This document shows, in pieces, positions 30,921-31,509 of a stretch of DNA of 31,509 bases. The position numbers were made by a program, and so were the translations under genes. Position 1 is the stretch's first letter. Each line of letters opens with the position of its first letter. The stretch is from Chitinophagaceae bacterium (GTDB taxonomy: Bacteria; Bacteroidota; Bacteroidia; Chitinophagales; Chitinophagaceae). The notes beneath the pieces are model-generated. The model was given only the letters and a program-made list of their open reading frames with translations, was not told the DNA's origin and did not search any database. The stretch is from positions 1-31,509 of the forward strand of contig JALOMC010000013.1 of assembly GCA_025455665.1 (NCBI GenBank), read 5' to 3'.

Positions 30921-31509
30921 CTACTGCAGCCTGAAGAACACCACTTGCGACGCTTTTGTTTTCACCGGCTTGTTGAAACGGATGGCGGGTTCCCATTTGG
31001 GCGTACGGCTCATCAGCCTGCGTACTTCTTTGGTCAGCAGTTCGTGGGGCGATGCTACAATCTCAATATCGGCTACGCTGCCATCGGGCTCTACGGTCAG
31101 TAAAAACCGCACGGCGCCCTCAATGCCATTGCGGATGGCTTCTTTGGGGTATTGAAAATTTTGCTCGAGAAAACGGCGCCAGCCGCCAAAGCCACCGGCA
31201 AAGCTGGCCTCCCGCTCGTAAATGCAGGGGCCGCTGGCCGGCTGGCCGGTGCTATCGAAGCAGCTGACTTGCAGCAGCGAGTCGGCAGCAAACTGCACAA
31301 GCATGGTACGGCGCCCCTGCTCGTCGAAGACGGTCCAGCTGCCATGCTTGTAGCCGGCCAGCAGCTGGCCTTGCTGCAGCAGGCTGCCTGTGCTGAAGTA
31401 TTCTTCGAAACGGCCGGTGCCGGTGCTATCCAGCAGGCCCAGTTGTTCTGGCTCTCCGTTTTCGTGCCAGTACTGCACACTATCGGTAAGGCGGCCCCGG
31501 CGGTAGTGC
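30921..31509 (-). CDS. TonB C-terminal-domain protein with MORN-like repeats, 5' truncated by window edge
   Basis: The frame is open to the window edge, so the N-terminus is missing; the GTG at 31476-31478 is internal. The visible 195 residues start with MORN-type units (Y-W-H-E-N-G-E-P, E-Y-F-S-T-G-S-L and K-H-G-S-W-T-V-F-D-E-Q-G-R). The last 80 form a TonB C-terminal domain: Y-P-K-E-A-I-R-N-G-I-E-G-A-V-R-F, V-E-P-D-G-S-V-A-D-I-E-I-V and a V-F-F-R-L ending. In Bacteroidota such proteins are annotated 'energy transducer TonB', but many of them have not been shown to energise transport. A membrane anchor, if present, is outside the window. Confidence 0.85.
   Translation of the reverse strand, partial: HYRRGRLTDSVQYWHENGEPEQLGLLDSTGTGRFEEYFSTGSLLQQGQLLAGYKHGSWTVFDEQGRRTMLVQFAADSLLQVSCFDSTGQPASGPCIYEREASFAGGFGGWRRFLEQNFQYPKEAIRNGIEGAVRFLLTVEPDGSVADIEIVASPHELLTKEVRRLMSRTPKWEPAIRFNKPVKTKASQVVFFRLQ

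Noticed and set aside
1..31509. tRNA, rRNA, CRISPR arrays, insertion sequences, phage genes, defence genes
   Set aside because: All gene-free stretches were read on both strands; no cloverleaf with a T-arm, no spaced repeats, no transposase, integrase or known defence protein was found.

Overview
The window is about 31.5 kb of moderately GC-rich chromosome from a member of the Bacteroidota. A Chitinophagaceae-like relative fits best. Reasons: promoter boxes of the Bacteroidota form TAnnTTTG (here often TACTTTTGC) replace E. coli-type -10 boxes; starts are preceded by A-rich leaders rather than strong Shine-Dalgarno sequences; the 84-residue epsilon subunit of ATP synthase lacks its C-terminal domain; and families such as DUF4136, DUF3667, DUF6580-like, WG-repeat, TamB-like and T9SS-type sorting domains are typical of the phylum. 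No tRNA, rRNA, CRISPR array, phage gene or transposase was found. This looks like ordinary core chromosome with a few broken genes and some unusual control sites.

Layout, left to right. 1-2907: 3' part of a large BNR/Vps10-like propeller protein (+). 2992-3669: DEDDy 3'-5' exonuclease (-) that lacks its Exo II motif. 3670-4064: gene-free stretch with two terminators and two FNR-type dyads. 4065-7732 (-): Crp/Fnr-family regulator, fusA, and a DUF6580-like membrane protein. 7883-9429: YraN (+), RlmH (-), OmpH/Skp-like protein (+). 9505-14328 (-): a 1607-residue TamB-like protein. 14418-15335: WG-repeat protein (+). 15441-15776: RRM RNA-binding protein (-). 16151-17997: atpD-atpC (+). 18191-19545: DUF4136 lipoprotein and a beta-barrel protein (+). 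19561-20112: YqgE (-). 20255-21598: sensor histidine kinase without an adjacent response regulator (+). 21819-22076: small T9SS-sorting-domain-like protein (+). 22073-23296: queA (-). 23480-24247: exported coiled-coil protein (-) behind a promoter carrying two matching operators. 24469-25038: beta-barrel protein (+). 25028-25570: LOG-family protein (-). 25878-27419: sodium:solute symporter (+). 27507-28168: second LOG-family gene, frameshifted (+). 28244-29344: protein of unknown family with kinase-like motifs (-). 29438-30067: O-methyltransferase (+). 30075-30848: DUF3667 protein (-). 30921-31509: 5'-truncated TonB_C/MORN-like protein (-).

Most genes are single transcription units that alternate in strand. 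Convergent pairs often touch or overlap by a few bases, and many units end in strong, mostly bidirectional hairpin terminators. Housekeeping functions (translation, tRNA and rRNA modification, ATP synthesis) are mixed with envelope biogenesis and signalling genes. The strongest leads are: (1) the dual TACGA-N6-TCGTA operator promoter at 24262-24306; (2) the twin TTTGAC-N4-GTCAAA dyads at 4014-4070 beside a Crp/Fnr regulator gene; (3) two independent losses of about 34-39 bases inside conserved motifs, in the exonuclease and in the second LOG gene; (4) the kinase-like orphan at 28244-29344; and (5) a free-standing T9SS-like sorting domain. I see no clear multi-gene novel system.
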